Shown here in pieces: positions 24,199 to 33,600 of a stretch of DNA of 64,000 bases. The stretch spans positions 51,099-115,098 of the forward strand of contig NZ_FNOB01000014.1 of the NCBI RefSeq assembly GCF_900106675.1, read 5' to 3'. The position numbers and the translations under genes are program-made. Numbering within the stretch: position 1 is the stretch's first letter; each line of letters begins with the position of its first letter. The notes beneath the pieces are model-generated. The model made no database searches, was not told the DNA's origin, and worked only from the letters and a program-made list of their open reading frames with translations. Source of the stretch: Allgaiera indica (lineage in GTDB: Bacteria; Pseudomonadota; Alphaproteobacteria; Rhodobacterales; Rhodobacteraceae).

Positions 24199-25746
24199 AT
24201 GACACCCGAAACGACTGGCGCGGGGTCGCTTCTGGAGGTGCGCGCGATCACCAAAAGCTTCGGCGGCGTCCAGGCGCTGAACGCGGCCGATTTCGCCTGC
24301 GACCGGGGCGAGATCCACGCGCTTCTGGGCGCCAACGGGGCCGGCAAGTCGACGCTGGTGAAGATCCTCAGCGGCGTGATGGCGCCCGACAGCGGCACGA
24401 TCTTCTTCGACGGGCAGGAGGTGACGTTTTCCAGCCCCGCCGACGCCGGCGCGCAGGGTGTGGCGACGGTGTTTCAGGAACTTTCGCTCTTTGCCCATCT
24501 GACCGTGGCCGAGAACATCTTTATCGGGCATGAGCCGCTGACCCGCCTGGGCCAGGTCAGCGGGCGCCGGATGCGGGCGGCGGCGCGGGCGCTGTTCGAC
24601 CGGCTCGGTATCGACCACCTGAACCCCGACGCGATGCTGTCCGATCTGTCGCTGGCCGACCGCCAGCTGGTCGAGATCTTCAAGGCGCTGTCACGCGATC
24701 CGCGCCTGCTGATCCTTGACGAGGGCACCTCGGCATTGGGCCGGACCGAGGTAGAGCGGCTTTTCGCGCTGCTGCGCAAATTGAAGGCCGGTGGCACCTC
24801 GGTGGTGTTCATCTCGCACCGGATGGCCGAGACCCGCGAATTCGTCGACCGGATGAGCGTGTTTCGCAACGGCGCCCTTGTCGGCACCGTCGCCGCGGCG
24901 GAGTGTTCCGACGAAGAGATCGTCGAGATGATGCTTGGCCAGCGGGTCGAGAAATCCTTTCCCGAACGCAGCCCCCTTCCCGCCGGCGCCCCGGTGCTGC
25001 TGGAAGTCGAGCGGATGTCCGATGGCAGCCGGCTCAGGGACATATCGCTGCGGCTGCGCGGCGGCGAGGTGCTGGGCATCGCCGGGCTGGAAGGCCAGGG
25101 CCAGGGCGAATTGCTGCTGGCGCTGTTCGGCGCCTACCGCAGGCTTTCGGGCCGGGTGCTGCTGCATGGCAAGCCCGCGAAGCTGTCGAAACCCTGGATC
25201 GCCAAGCGCGCCGGCATCGCCCTGATTCCCGAGGACCGCAAGACCGAGGGTCTGGTCCTGCCGATGAGCGTGCGCGAGAACGTCTCGATGGCCACCCTGC
25301 CCGCCTACGGGCGCTTCGGCTTCGTCTCGCTCAAGCGCGAGCGGCAGTTCGTGGCGCAGATGATCGCACGGCTGGAAATCAAGGTCGGCGGCATGGAACA
25401 GCCGGCGCGGTCGCTTTCGGGCGGCAATCAGCAAAAGCTGGTGCTGGCGAAATGGCTGGCGACCGGGGCCGAGGTGTTCCTGTTCTATGACCCGACGCGC
25501 GGCATCGACGTGGGCACCAAGCGCGCGTTCTACGAATTGATCGCCGGCCTCGCCCGCGCGGGCAAGGGCGTGATCGTCTACACGACGGAAACGAGCGAGC
25601 TTGCGGGCCTGTGCCACCGCGTCCTGGTGATGGACGACGGACAGATGGTGCGCAGCCTCGAAGGCCGCGACATCACCGAGCCGAAGATTCTGGCCGCCTC
25701 GTTCGGGCTTGGGGACGGCGCAAAACCCGAGAAGGTGCCAGCATGA
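24199..25746 (+). CDS. Sugar ABC transporter ATP-binding protein (RbsA/MglA type)
   Basis: A 515-residue tandem ATPase. Domain 1 has Walker A G-A-N-G-A-G-K-S-T (about residues 48-56), a family-typical variant signature L-S-L-A-D-R-Q and Walker B L-L-I-L-D-E-G-T-S-A-L. Domain 2 has the usual degenerate Walker A (G-L-E-G-Q-G-Q-G-E), E-D-R-K-T-E-G-L and signature L-S-G-G-N-Q-Q-K. This two-domain form is specific to carbohydrate uptake importers. Its stop overlaps the start of the first permease (ATGA). Confidence 0.95.
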   Translation: MTPETTGAGSLLEVRAITKSFGGVQALNAADFACDRGEIHALLGANGAGKSTLVKILSGVMAPDSGTIFFDGQEVTFSSPADAGAQGVATVFQELSLFAHLTVAENIFIGHEPLTRLGQVSGRRMRAAARALFDRLGIDHLNPDAMLSDLSLADRQLVEIFKALSRDPRLLILDEGTSALGRTEVERLFALLRKLKAGGTSVVFISHRMAETREFVDRMSVFRNGALVGTVAAAECSDEEIVEMMLGQRVEKSFPERSPLPAGAPVLLEVERMSDGSRLRDISLRLRGGEVLGIAGLEGQGQGELLLALFGAYRRLSGRVLLHGKPAKLSKPWIAKRAGIALIPEDRKTEGLVLPMSVRENVSMATLPAYGRFGFVSLKRERQFVAQMIARLEIKVGGMEQPARSLSGGNQQKLVLAKWLATGAEVFLFYDPTRGIDVGTKRAFYELIAGLARAGKGVIVYTTETSELAGLCHRVLVMDDGQMVRSLEGRDITEPKILAASFGLGDGAKPEKVPA

Positions 25747-26702
25747 TCTTCAGACGCTACAACACCTCGGTGCTGGCGGTGGTCGCGCTGGGGCTGCTGC
25801 TGATCTACTACTATATCCGCCAGCCGCTGATCCTGTCGCCCTTCGGCGCGAAGATCCTGGCCAATCAGGGCACCACCCTGGCGCTGGCGGCGCTGGCGCA
25901 GCTTGTCGTGGTGCTGACCGGCGGCGTCGATCTGTCGGTCGGCGCGGTGGTCAGCCTGAGCAACTGCATCGCCGCCACCTACATGGGATCGCATCCGGCC
26001 TCGGTCATTGCGGTCTGCGTGCTGACGCTGGCGGTGGGCGCGGGGGCGGGCCTGGTCAACGGGGTGCTGGTGGCCTACGGGCGGATCCAGCCGATCATCG
26101 TGACGCTGGCCACGCTTTACATCTTTTCGGGTCTGGCGCTGATGGTGAGGCCACAGCCGGGCGGCCTGGTGCCGCCGTTCTACGCCAATGCCCTGACCGG
26201 CGGCTGGGGCTATCTGCCCTATGCGATGGTTGCGCTGTTCGTGATGCTGTTCGCGGTCTGGACGCCGTTGATGCGCTCGCGCCTGGGCACCGCGATCCGG
26301 GCCGTGGGCGACAACCCGGGCGGTGCCCATATGTCGGGGATCAACGTGCCGCGCACCTTGATCCTGGCCTATGTGATGGGCGGCGTCTTCGCGGCCGCCG
26401 CCGGGCTATACCTTACCGCGCAGACCACATCGGGCGATGCCGCGATCGGCACTTCCTATACGCTGAACTCGGTCGCCGCGGTGGTCTTTGGCGGCGCGCT
26501 GCTGGGCGGCGGGCGCGGGGTCGCGCCCGGCCCGGTGATCGCGGCCTATTTCCTGTCGATCATCATCAGCGTGCTGTTCGCCGCCGGCATCTCGCCATTC
26601 TATCAAAGCGTCTTTCAGGGCGGCATCCTGATGGTGGTGCTGGTGTTCGGCAACCTCTGGACGCTGCGCACCCGCAACTGGCTGACGATCCTCAAGAATT
26701 GA
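25743..26702 (+). CDS. Sugar ABC transporter permease 1 (RbsC type)
   Basis: A 319-residue integral membrane protein of the branched-chain/ribose permease family. Its family motifs are T-G-G-V-D-L-S-V-G-A-V-V-S-L, then G-R-I-Q-P-I-I-V-T-L-A-T-L, then A-I-R-A-V-G-D-N-P-G-G-A-H-M-S-G-I and V-F-G-G-A-L-L-G-G-G-R-G. It overlaps the ATPase gene by 4 bp. Together with the second permease at 26728 it should form a heterodimeric channel. Confidence 0.93.
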   Translation: MIFRRYNTSVLAVVALGLLLIYYYIRQPLILSPFGAKILANQGTTLALAALAQLVVVLTGGVDLSVGAVVSLSNCIAATYMGSHPASVIAVCVLTLAVGAGAGLVNGVLVAYGRIQPIIVTLATLYIFSGLALMVRPQPGGLVPPFYANALTGGWGYLPYAMVALFVMLFAVWTPLMRSRLGTAIRAVGDNPGGAHMSGINVPRTLILAYVMGGVFAAAAGLYLTAQTTSGDAAIGTSYTLNSVAAVVFGGALLGGGRGVAPGPVIAAYFLSIIISVLFAAGISPFYQSVFQGGILMVVLVFGNLWTLRTRNWLTILKN

Positions 26703-26727
26703 CCTCAAGACCCGAACCCGGAGGACC

Positions 26728-27690
26728 ATGGACAACTTGCTCGCCCGCCGTCTGTCGGACTTCACCCGCCACGGGGTGGCCGTCGCCTATGCCTTGCTGG
26801 CGCTTCTGGTGATCGCGGCCTTCGTCTACGACCCCGGCCTTGCCAGCTGGCGCTGGATCCACGCTCAGCTGCAGATCGCGGCCTTCATCGGGATCATCGC
26901 CATCGGGCAGACAATGGTGATCCTGATCGGGCAGATCGACCTGTCGGTGCCCTGGAACCTGACCTTTTCGGCCCTGGTGATGGCCACGCTGTCGTCGGAC
27001 GGATATTCCGTCTGGCTGGCGATGGGGGCCGCGCTGCTGTGCGGGCTGGTCATCGGCGCGATCAACGCGGTCGGGGTTGCGGTTTTCCGGCTGCATTCGC
27101 TGGTCTGGACACTGGGGATGAATGCGCTGCTGCAAGGGGCGTCGCTGGTCTATACCAACGCCCAGCCGCCGAAATCCGACGTGCCCGCCGTGGTGCGCGA
27201 GATGGCGGTGGGCAATATCTTCGGCATCCCCGCGGCGGCGCTCATCTGGGCGCTCTTGGCGGTCTTCACCGTCGTCGTGCTGCGCCGCTCGCGCTTCGGG
27301 CGCTACCTTTACGCGATCGGCAACAACGAAACCGCGCTGTTCGTGTCGGGGGTGGACAGCCGCAAGGTGGTGCTTGGGGCCTTCATGGTCTCGGGTTTCG
27401 GCGCGGCGCTGGCGGGCATCCTGCTGACCGGATACGCCTCGCAGACCTATCTGGGGATGGGCAACGATTACCTGCTGATCCCGATCGCGGCTGTGATCAT
27501 TGGCGGCACCAATGTGATGGGCGGCTCGGGCGGCTATGTCGGCACGATCGCCGGGGCGCTGATCGTCGTCATCCTGCAATCGCTGCTGTCCACCGCCCAG
27601 ATCGGGCAGGCCGGCAAGGATGTCGTCTTCGGGGTGATCATCCTTGCGCTGGTGCTTCTCTACGCGCGTGAGGCGCGCCCCACCGATTGA
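26728..27690 (+). CDS. Sugar ABC transporter permease 2 (RbsC type)
   Basis: A 320-residue permease of the same family as its neighbour. Motifs are I-G-Q-T-M-V-I-L-I-G-Q-I-D-L-S-V-P, then L-V-W-T-L-G-M-N, the R-Y-L-Y-A-I-G-N-N-E-T-A-A-type loop (here A-L-F-V-S-G-V), and I-G-G-T-N-V-M-G-G-S-G-G-Y-V-G-T. The I-D-L-S motif starts with I-G-Q rather than T-G-G, so the two permeases are diverged and not a recent duplication. GGAGG precedes the ATG. Confidence 0.93.
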   Translation: MDNLLARRLSDFTRHGVAVAYALLALLVIAAFVYDPGLASWRWIHAQLQIAAFIGIIAIGQTMVILIGQIDLSVPWNLTFSALVMATLSSDGYSVWLAMGAALLCGLVIGAINAVGVAVFRLHSLVWTLGMNALLQGASLVYTNAQPPKSDVPAVVREMAVGNIFGIPAAALIWALLAVFTVVVLRRSRFGRYLYAIGNNETALFVSGVDSRKVVLGAFMVSGFGAALAGILLTGYASQTYLGMGNDYLLIPIAAVIIGGTNVMGGSGGYVGTIAGALIVVILQSLLSTAQIGQAGKDVVFGVIILALVLLYAREARPTD

Positions 27691-27705
27691 CGCCAGGAGA
27701 TCCCC

Positions 27706-28626
27706 ATGGCCGCACAGCATTACGAGATCCGCGACCCCAGATTTCGCCCCCTTCACAAGGCCAACGCCGGGGTCGACAGGCTTTACACCGGCTGCCGCTG
27801 GGCGGAGGGGCCGGTCTGGTTCGCCGCGGGCCGCTATCTTCTGTGGTCCGACATCCCCAACGACCGGATCCTGCGGCTGGACGAATGCAGCGGCGCGGTG
27901 TCGGTGTTCCGCCAGCCCGCGAACAACGCGAACGGGCATACGGTCGACCGCCAGGGCCGGCTGGTGTCTTGCGAGCATGGCGCGCGGCGGGTGACCCGGA
28001 CCGAGTTGGACGGATCGATCACGGTGATCGCCGACAGCCACAAGGGCAGCCGGCTGAACAGCCCCAACGACGTGGTGGTAAAGTCGGACGGCTCTATCTG
28101 GTTCACCGATCCGGTCTATGGCAGCGAAAGCGACTATGAGGGCAACAAGGGCGTGCTCGAGCAGGACGGGAACCACGTCTACCGCGTCGGCCCCGAAGAC
28201 GGTGCGCCGCAGGTGGTGGCGAACGACTTCGTGCAGCCCAACGGGCTGGCCTTCTCGCCCGACGAAAGCCTGCTCTACATCGCCGACACCGGCGTCAGCC
28301 ATGTCGAGAACGGCCCCCGCCACATCCGCCGCTTCCAGGTTGGCACGGGTGGCGCGCTGAAGGGCGGCGAGATCTTCGCCACATGCGAAAACGGTCTCTT
28401 TGACGGTTTCCGGCTCGACACCGAGGGCCGGATCTGGACCAGCGCCGCGGACGGGGTGCATTGCTACCATCCGGACGGCACGCTTTTGGGCAAGGTGCTG
28501 GTGCCCGAGGTGGTGGCGAACCTGTGCTTCGGCGGGCCGAAGCTGAACTACCTCTATATCTGCGGCACGACCTCGCTCTATGGCGTGCGGCTGCCGGTGA
28601 ACGGCGTCAGCCCGGTCAGGGGCTGA
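27706..28626 (+). CDS. SMP-30/gluconolactonase family lactonase
   Basis: A 306-residue six-bladed beta-propeller hydrolase. Family motifs include C-R-W-A-E-G-P-V-W-F with the metal-binding Glu, S-D-I-P-N-D-R-I-L-R, NANGHTVDRQGRLVSCEHG, L-N-S-P-N-D-V-V-V-K-S-D-G-S-I-W-F-T-D-P with the catalytic Asn/Asp, and QPNGLAFSPDESLLYIADTG. It hydrolyses aldonolactones. There is no signal peptide, so it acts in the cytoplasm on a lactone made from the imported sugar. The matching sugar dehydrogenase is not in the window. Confidence 0.93.
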   Translation: MAAQHYEIRDPRFRPLHKANAGVDRLYTGCRWAEGPVWFAAGRYLLWSDIPNDRILRLDECSGAVSVFRQPANNANGHTVDRQGRLVSCEHGARRVTRTELDGSITVIADSHKGSRLNSPNDVVVKSDGSIWFTDPVYGSESDYEGNKGVLEQDGNHVYRVGPEDGAPQVVANDFVQPNGLAFSPDESLLYIADTGVSHVENGPRHIRRFQVGTGGALKGGEIFATCENGLFDGFRLDTEGRIWTSAADGVHCYHPDGTLLGKVLVPEVVANLCFGGPKLNYLYICGTTSLYGVRLPVNGVSPVRG

Positions 28627-28761
28627 CATCCCCGGAAGGCCGTTCACCAAGGTCCGGGCAGAACGGCGATCGCCAGATTTCGGCCCAGCGTCGCCAATGT
28701 GGCCGCGCGCAACGCAGCGCCATAAACATGCCGACCGACCGCGGTGCGGGCGACGGCCCAG

Positions 28762-29853
28762 TCAGGGGAACCACCGCAGCGCGCTGGGGGCGATGCGCAA
28801 TCCGACCGCCTGACCGGGATCAAGGCGCCGGGATACCGGCACCTGCAGGGTTTCGCCGCCGGCAAGACGCACCGTCGCCAGATGCGCGTCGCCCCGGAAA
28901 AGGCAGCGCAGAACCCGCGCATGGATCGCGCCGTCTTCTGCCGCTCCGACACGCAGCAACCGTGCCGCAAGAAGGACCTGCGTGCTGCCTGCCGGGGCGG
29001 CATCATGCGGCGCGATCACGGCACCTCCGGCGATGCACCACCCCTGCGCCGCGCGCTCTACCGGCAGAAGGGCACCGAGGCGCAGGAACCGGGCGACATC
29101 GGGGGTCGCGGGGCGGTCCACCAGCACTTCGGGCGCGGCGATCTGCTCGATCCGGCCCGCGCGCATCACGGCGACCTCATGGGCCAGCGAAAACGCCTCG
29201 GCGTGATCATGGGTCACATACAGCGCCGTCAGGCCGAGATCGGCCACCAGCCCGGCGATCTCGTCGATCATCGCCTCGCGCAATTCGCGGTCGAGGTTTG
29301 ACAGCGGCTCATCGAACAGCACAAGACCGGGCCCGCCGACAACCGCGCGGGCGATTGCCACGCGCTGTTGCTGGCCGCCCGACAGATCCGCTGGCCGGCG
29401 CTTTGCCATCGCGGAAAGACCGACGCGCGCGAGGGCAGCATGGGTCATCGCGTCGCGCCGCTTGGCCGGGATGCGCTGCATCTCGAGCGGGAAGCTGACG
29501 TTGTGGGCGACGCTCAGATGCGGCCAGAGCGCGTAGTCCTGAAAGACCATCCCCAGACCCCGGTGCTCGGGCGGCACGAAGCGGCGCGACGAACCGTCCG
29601 CGACCACGGCGCCGCGGATCGTCACCCGGCCGCGATCCGGCGCAAGCATGCCGGCAACAAGGCGCAGCACCGTCGTCTTGCCACAGCCCGAGGGGCCCAG
29701 CAGGGCGAGGACGCGCCCCGGCTTCAGCGTCAGATCGATGCCGCGCAGCACCTCGGTCTGGCCAAGGCGCAGCGAAACGCCCTCGATGCGCACGGCGGCG
29801 TCAGGGGTGTCGGCGGTGTCGGTCGCATATTCGTGCGGGTCGAAGTCGCGCAT
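28762..29853 (-). CDS. ABC transporter ATP-binding protein (Fe3+/2-aminoethylphosphonate type)
   Basis: A 363-residue importer ATPase of the PotA/FbpC/PhnT group. Seen are Walker A G-P-S-G-C-G-K-T-T, Q-loop V-F-Q-D-Y-A-L-W-P-H, signature [15 protein letters not shown], Walker B V-L-F-D-E-P-L-S-N-L-D and switch H-D-H-A-E-A, followed by a C-terminal TOBE-like regulatory domain (residues 245-360). It is divergent from the binding protein and permease at 30002-32692, which lack another ATPase. The three should form one importer. Confidence 0.9.
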   Translation of the reverse strand: MRDFDPHEYATDTADTPDAAVRIEGVSLRLGQTEVLRGIDLTLKPGRVLALLGPSGCGKTTVLRLVAGMLAPDRGRVTIRGAVVADGSSRRFVPPEHRGLGMVFQDYALWPHLSVAHNVSFPLEMQRIPAKRRDAMTHAALARVGLSAMAKRRPADLSGGQQQRVAIARAVVGGPGLVLFDEPLSNLDRELREAMIDEIAGLVADLGLTALYVTHDHAEAFSLAHEVAVMRAGRIEQIAAPEVLVDRPATPDVARFLRLGALLPVERAAQGWCIAGGAVIAPHDAAPAGSTQVLLAARLLRVGAAEDGAIHARVLRCLFRGDAHLATVRLAGGETLQVPVSRRLDPGQAVGLRIAPSALRWFP

Positions 29854-30001
29854 CTTGGCAATCCAGCCGGGTCCCTTCCCGCCTAAGCGCAGTTTGCAAC
29901 AGCATGGTGACAGGCCCGCCCAAGCGGCGCGTCACGCGGCTGTCACTTCAGGCGACTAGCACCGGGGCAAAGTAGTCGTCCCATCGAAGAGGAGAGAGAT
30001 C

Positions 30002-30979
30002 ATGTTGCGATTTGGAGCCGTTGCCCTGGCCCTTGCCCTCACGGCAGGGGCGGCGCAGGCCGAGGTGGCCGGAAAGCTGGTGCTGTATACCTCGCAGCCG
30101 AATGCCGACGCGCAGAAGACCGTCGACGCCTTCGAGGCGAAATACCCCGCCGTCAAGGTGCAGTGGGTGCGGGACGGAACCACCCAGATGATGGCCAAGC
30201 TGCGGGCCGAATTCGCCGCCGGCGCGCCGCAGCCCGACGTTCTGCTGATTGCCGATATGGTGACGATGCAATCGCTGAAACAGGCAGGCCGGCTGATGGC
30301 CTATCCCGGGGCCGACACCAAGCGCTTCGCCAAGGGCCTGATGGATCCGCAGGGCTATTATTTCTCGACCAAGCTGATCACCACCGGGATCATATACAAT
30401 ACCAGCGCGCCGATGAAGCCGACGTCCTACAAGGATCTGCTGAAGCCGGAAGCCAAGGGCATGATCGTGATGCCCTCGCCCCTGAATTCGGGGGCCGCGG
30501 CGATCCAGCTGGATGCCATCACCGCCGATCCGGCACTGGGCTGGAAGTATTACCAGGGTCTGGCCGATCAGGGCGCGGTGGCGCAGGGCGGCAACGGTGC
30601 GGCCTACAAGGCGGTTGCCAGCGGCGAAAAGCTGTATGGCTTTGTCGTGGATTACCTGCCGGTGCGCGGTGCGGCCAAGGGCGCGCCGGTTGCCTTTGTC
30701 GCCCCGAGCGAAGGGCTGACCGCCGTGACCGAGCCGGTCGCGATCCTGAAGACGGCAAAGAACGTGCCCGCCGCCAAGGCCTTCGTCAACTTCCTGCTTT
30801 CCCCCGCTGGTCAGAGGCTGGCGGCCAAGATGGGCTATCTGCCTGCCGATGCGAACATCGCGCCGCCCCCGGGGTTTCCGCCGCGCAGCCAGATCAAGCT
30901 GCTGCCCTTCGATCCCGCGCAGGCGTTGAAGGACAACACGGCAAATCTGAAGAAGTTCGCGGCGATGTTCGGCGGCTGA
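30002..30979 (+). CDS. ABC transporter substrate-binding protein (Fe3+/2-aminoethylphosphonate type)
   Basis: A 325-residue periplasmic protein with a clean signal peptide (A-L-A-L-T-A-G-A-A-Q-A-E) and the type II binding fold (LVLYTSQPNADAQKTVDAFEAKYPAVKVQWVRDGTTQMMAKL). It has Y-F-S-T-K-L-I-T-T-G-I-I-Y-N-T but not the paired tyrosines (usually Y-Y near residues 195-200) of ferric-binding proteins; the comparable region reads F-V-V-D-Y-L-P-V. This argues for a non-iron ligand such as 2-aminoethylphosphonate, supported by the PhnF-like regulator and phn genes downstream. Confidence 0.85.
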   Translation: MLRFGAVALALALTAGAAQAEVAGKLVLYTSQPNADAQKTVDAFEAKYPAVKVQWVRDGTTQMMAKLRAEFAAGAPQPDVLLIADMVTMQSLKQAGRLMAYPGADTKRFAKGLMDPQGYYFSTKLITTGIIYNTSAPMKPTSYKDLLKPEAKGMIVMPSPLNSGAAAIQLDAITADPALGWKYYQGLADQGAVAQGGNGAAYKAVASGEKLYGFVVDYLPVRGAAKGAPVAFVAPSEGLTAVTEPVAILKTAKNVPAAKAFVNFLLSPAGQRLAAKMGYLPADANIAPPPGFPPRSQIKLLPFDPAQALKDNTANLKKFAAMFGG

Positions 30980-30985
30980 CCCGCG

Positions 30986-32692
30986 ATGGCCATACGTCTG
31001 CAGCGCGGCGAGTGGGCAACCCTCGGCGCGCTGACCCTCATGTCGGCGGTGCTGTTTGCCTTTCCGCTCGGGCTTCTGGGCCGCCTCGCGCTTAGCGCGG
31101 GCGGTCAGATGACGCTCGCGCCGCTGCGCGCAGCGCTGCAGGATGCGACGGTGCGGCGCGCGCTTTGGCACAGTGTCGAGACCGCCGGGTGGTCCGGGCT
31201 GTTCGCGCTGCTGATCGGCGCCGCGCTGGCCTTCGCGCTGGGGTTGGGCGATCTGCGCGCCAAGGGGGCCATCGTCTTCGCGCTGATCCTGCCGATGATG
31301 ATCCCGCAGCATGTCACCGCGATTGCCTGGATTCAGGCGACCGGCCCCGCCAGCGTGCTGCTGAAGGCGCTCGGGCTGGCGCCGCCGATCGGGACGACGA
31401 ACCCGCTTTATTCGCGCGACGGCGTCATTCTGCTGCTGACCATTCAACACGCGCCGCTGGTGTTTCTGGTGATGCTTGCCGCGCTGCGGCGGCTGCCACG
31501 CGCGCTGGTCGATGCCGCAAGGATCGCGGGGGCGGGCCCGGGCAGGGCGCTGACGCGGGTGCTGCTGCCGATCAGCGCGCCGGCCCTGATCGCCGCCTAT
31601 GCCCTTGCCTTCGTCTCGACGCTTGGCAATTTCGGCATTCCGGCGCTTCTGGGCATTCCGGGGCGCTACATCACGTTGCCAGTGCTGATCTGGCAGAGGC
31701 TGTCCAGCTTTGGCCCCTCGATGCTGGGCGATGTGGCGACGCTGTCGGCGCTGCTGGGGATCGTCGCGATTGCCGCTGTGCTGATCCAGATGGCATTGCA
31801 GCGGCGTATCGGCGCGCGCCTGCCGGGGCGGCTGCAGGCGCCCATTTCATTTCGCCTCGGGCGGCTGCGCCCGGTCGTCGAGGCGGTGATCCTGCTCTAC
31901 ATCGTGCTGACCGTCGTGGTGCCGCTTACCGCGTTGCTTTCGACCTCCTTGGTGCCGACCTATGGAGTCGCGCTGAACGCATCGACCATCACCCTGTCGA
32001 ACTACACCGAGGTTCTGTTTCGTCAGCAGGCGACACTGCGGGCCTTCGTCAACAGCACCCTCGCGGCGGGCGGCGCGGGGGTGACACTGGCGCTGGCGGC
32101 AATGCTGCTGTCGGTGTTTCTGGTCGGGCGCCGCAGCCCGGTGCCGCGCAGCATCACCTCGGCCATCGTGACGCTGGGCGAGATCACCTATGCCGTCCCC
32201 GGGATCGTCATCTCGATCGCGTTCATCCTTGCCTTCCTGAGGCCCCTGCCGATCCTGCACCTGTCGCTTTACAACACGCTGGCAATCATCTTTCTGGCCT
32301 ATCTCACGGCGTTCTTCTCGATCGCGCTGAAACCCGTTGCCGCGGCGGCGGCGCAGATCGACGAAAGCCTCGATGCGGCCGCGCGGGTGTCAGGCGCGGG
32401 CTTCGGGCAGCGATTTCGCCGCATTCTGGTTCCTATGATCGCCCCGGCGGCGGCCTCGGGGGCAATTCTGGTGTTTCTGACGGCCTATAACGAGGTGACG
32501 GTTTCGTCCCTGCTGTGGTCGACGGGGACCGAAACGGTCGGCACGACGATCTTCAATTACGAAGACGGCGGCGCGACCACGCTGGCCGCCGCGATGGCGA
32601 TGCTGACGGTGGGGGTCACCGTCGCGCTGATGGGCCTTGTAAGCCTTGCCGCACGCCGTTTACCGCCGGGCGTCATCCCGTGGCGGCCCTGA
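30986..32692 (+). CDS. ABC transporter permease, fused double domain (FbpB/PhnU type)
   Basis: A 568-residue permease with two six-helix halves (about residues 10-270 and 295-565). Each half has an EAA loop contacting the ATPase: ALVDAARIAGAGPGRALTRVLLP in the first half and SLDAAARVSGAGFGQRFRRILVP in the second. The fused form is typical of Fe3+ and phosphonate-type importers. It begins 6 bp after the binding-protein gene. The ATPase partner is the divergent gene at 28762-29853. Confidence 0.92.
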   Translation: MAIRLQRGEWATLGALTLMSAVLFAFPLGLLGRLALSAGGQMTLAPLRAALQDATVRRALWHSVETAGWSGLFALLIGAALAFALGLGDLRAKGAIVFALILPMMIPQHVTAIAWIQATGPASVLLKALGLAPPIGTTNPLYSRDGVILLLTIQHAPLVFLVMLAALRRLPRALVDAARIAGAGPGRALTRVLLPISAPALIAAYALAFVSTLGNFGIPALLGIPGRYITLPVLIWQRLSSFGPSMLGDVATLSALLGIVAIAAVLIQMALQRRIGARLPGRLQAPISFRLGRLRPVVEAVILLYIVLTVVVPLTALLSTSLVPTYGVALNASTITLSNYTEVLFRQQATLRAFVNSTLAAGGAGVTLALAAMLLSVFLVGRRSPVPRSITSAIVTLGEITYAVPGIVISIAFILAFLRPLPILHLSLYNTLAIIFLAYLTAFFSIALKPVAAAAAQIDESLDAAARVSGAGFGQRFRRILVPMIAPAAASGAILVFLTAYNEVTVSSLLWSTGTETVGTTIFNYEDGGATTLAAAMAMLTVGVTVALMGLVSLAARRLPPGVIPWRP

Positions 32693-32829
32693 TCACGGCG
32701 CCAGAGCGGCCCCGCGACACCCCGCGCCGCATTGGCCATGCCGCCGTCCCTGGCGTCGCAGCATCTTCGTCCCCGGGTCATCAATCCATCATATCGGCTC
32801 GGTAGCCTGCCGCTCATACCTGATGGAGA

Positions 32830-32839
32830 CATCTAGATG
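32830..32839. promoter_or_regulatory. CATCTAGATG palindrome over the phnF-like start codon
   Basis: A perfect 10-bp palindrome spans the ATG of the GntR regulator gene. Autoregulatory operators of PhnF-type proteins often sit near the regulator start. The site is short and could be a chance match. Confidence 0.25.
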
Positions 32840-33565
32840 AGTCTTGCGGCATTGCAGCGAACCGGCGGCGAAGCGATCTACAGCCAGATCGCGCGGCTTC
32901 TCAGAGAAGAGATCGCCTCGACCATGGCGCCGGGGGATAGTCTGGCCTCGGAAACCGAGCTGGCCGCGCGCTTTGGCGTCAACCGGCACACGCTGCGCCG
33001 GGCGGTGGACGAACTGGTCGCCGACGGCCTGCTGGAGCGGCGCCACGGCACCGGGACTTTCGTGCTCGACTGGCTGATGGATTACATGCTTGGGCGCGGC
33101 ACCCGTTTCACCCAGGCCTTCGAAGCCCTTGGCATGACGGCCGGCAGCCGGATCCTGCGCAAGCTGGTGATTCCGGCCCGGGGCGGCGTCGCAACCCGTC
33201 TGGGCCTGGCCGAGCATAGCCCCACGATCTGGATCGAGACCCTGCGACTGGCCGACGACCGGCCGGTCTGCGTGGTGTCGCATTTCCTGCCGCAATCGGT
33301 CTTTCCCGAACTGCCCGCAGGCTATGACGGCGGATCGCTGCATGAACATCTCGGCGAGCGCTACCAGCGCCGGCTGCAGCGGGTCGAAAGCCTGATCAGT
33401 GCGATGCTCCCGCAGGGCGACGATGCCTCATTGCTGAGCATGCCGAAGAACCAGCCCGTGCTGCGGGTCAAAAGCGTCAATGTATGCGAACGGGATGGAA
33501 CCCCGCTCGAATACGCCCTGACCCGGTTTCGCGCCGACCGGATTCAACTGCGCATCAATCCCTGA
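32837..33565 (+). CDS. phnF: GntR-family regulator with UTRA domain, PhnF-like
   Basis: A 242-residue HutC-subfamily GntR protein. It has a winged helix (residues 14-75; IYSQIARLLREEIASTMAPGDSLASETELAARFGVNRHTLRRAVDEL) and a C-terminal UTRA ligand domain ending PVLRVKSVNVCERDGTPLEYALTRFRADRIQLRI. The D-G-T-P-L-E-Y motif is typical of PhnF. It sits between two ABC transporter gene sets and just upstream of phnD. It probably represses phosphonate uptake genes until a phosphonate-derived ligand is bound. Confidence 0.85.
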   Translation: MSLAALQRTGGEAIYSQIARLLREEIASTMAPGDSLASETELAARFGVNRHTLRRAVDELVADGLLERRHGTGTFVLDWLMDYMLGRGTRFTQAFEALGMTAGSRILRKLVIPARGGVATRLGLAEHSPTIWIETLRLADDRPVCVVSHFLPQSVFPELPAGYDGGSLHEHLGERYQRRLQRVESLISAMLPQGDDASLLSMPKNQPVLRVKSVNVCERDGTPLEYALTRFRADRIQLRINP

Positions 33566-33600
33566 TCCTCTTACCGATCAACCCTGCAGGAGCCTTCACA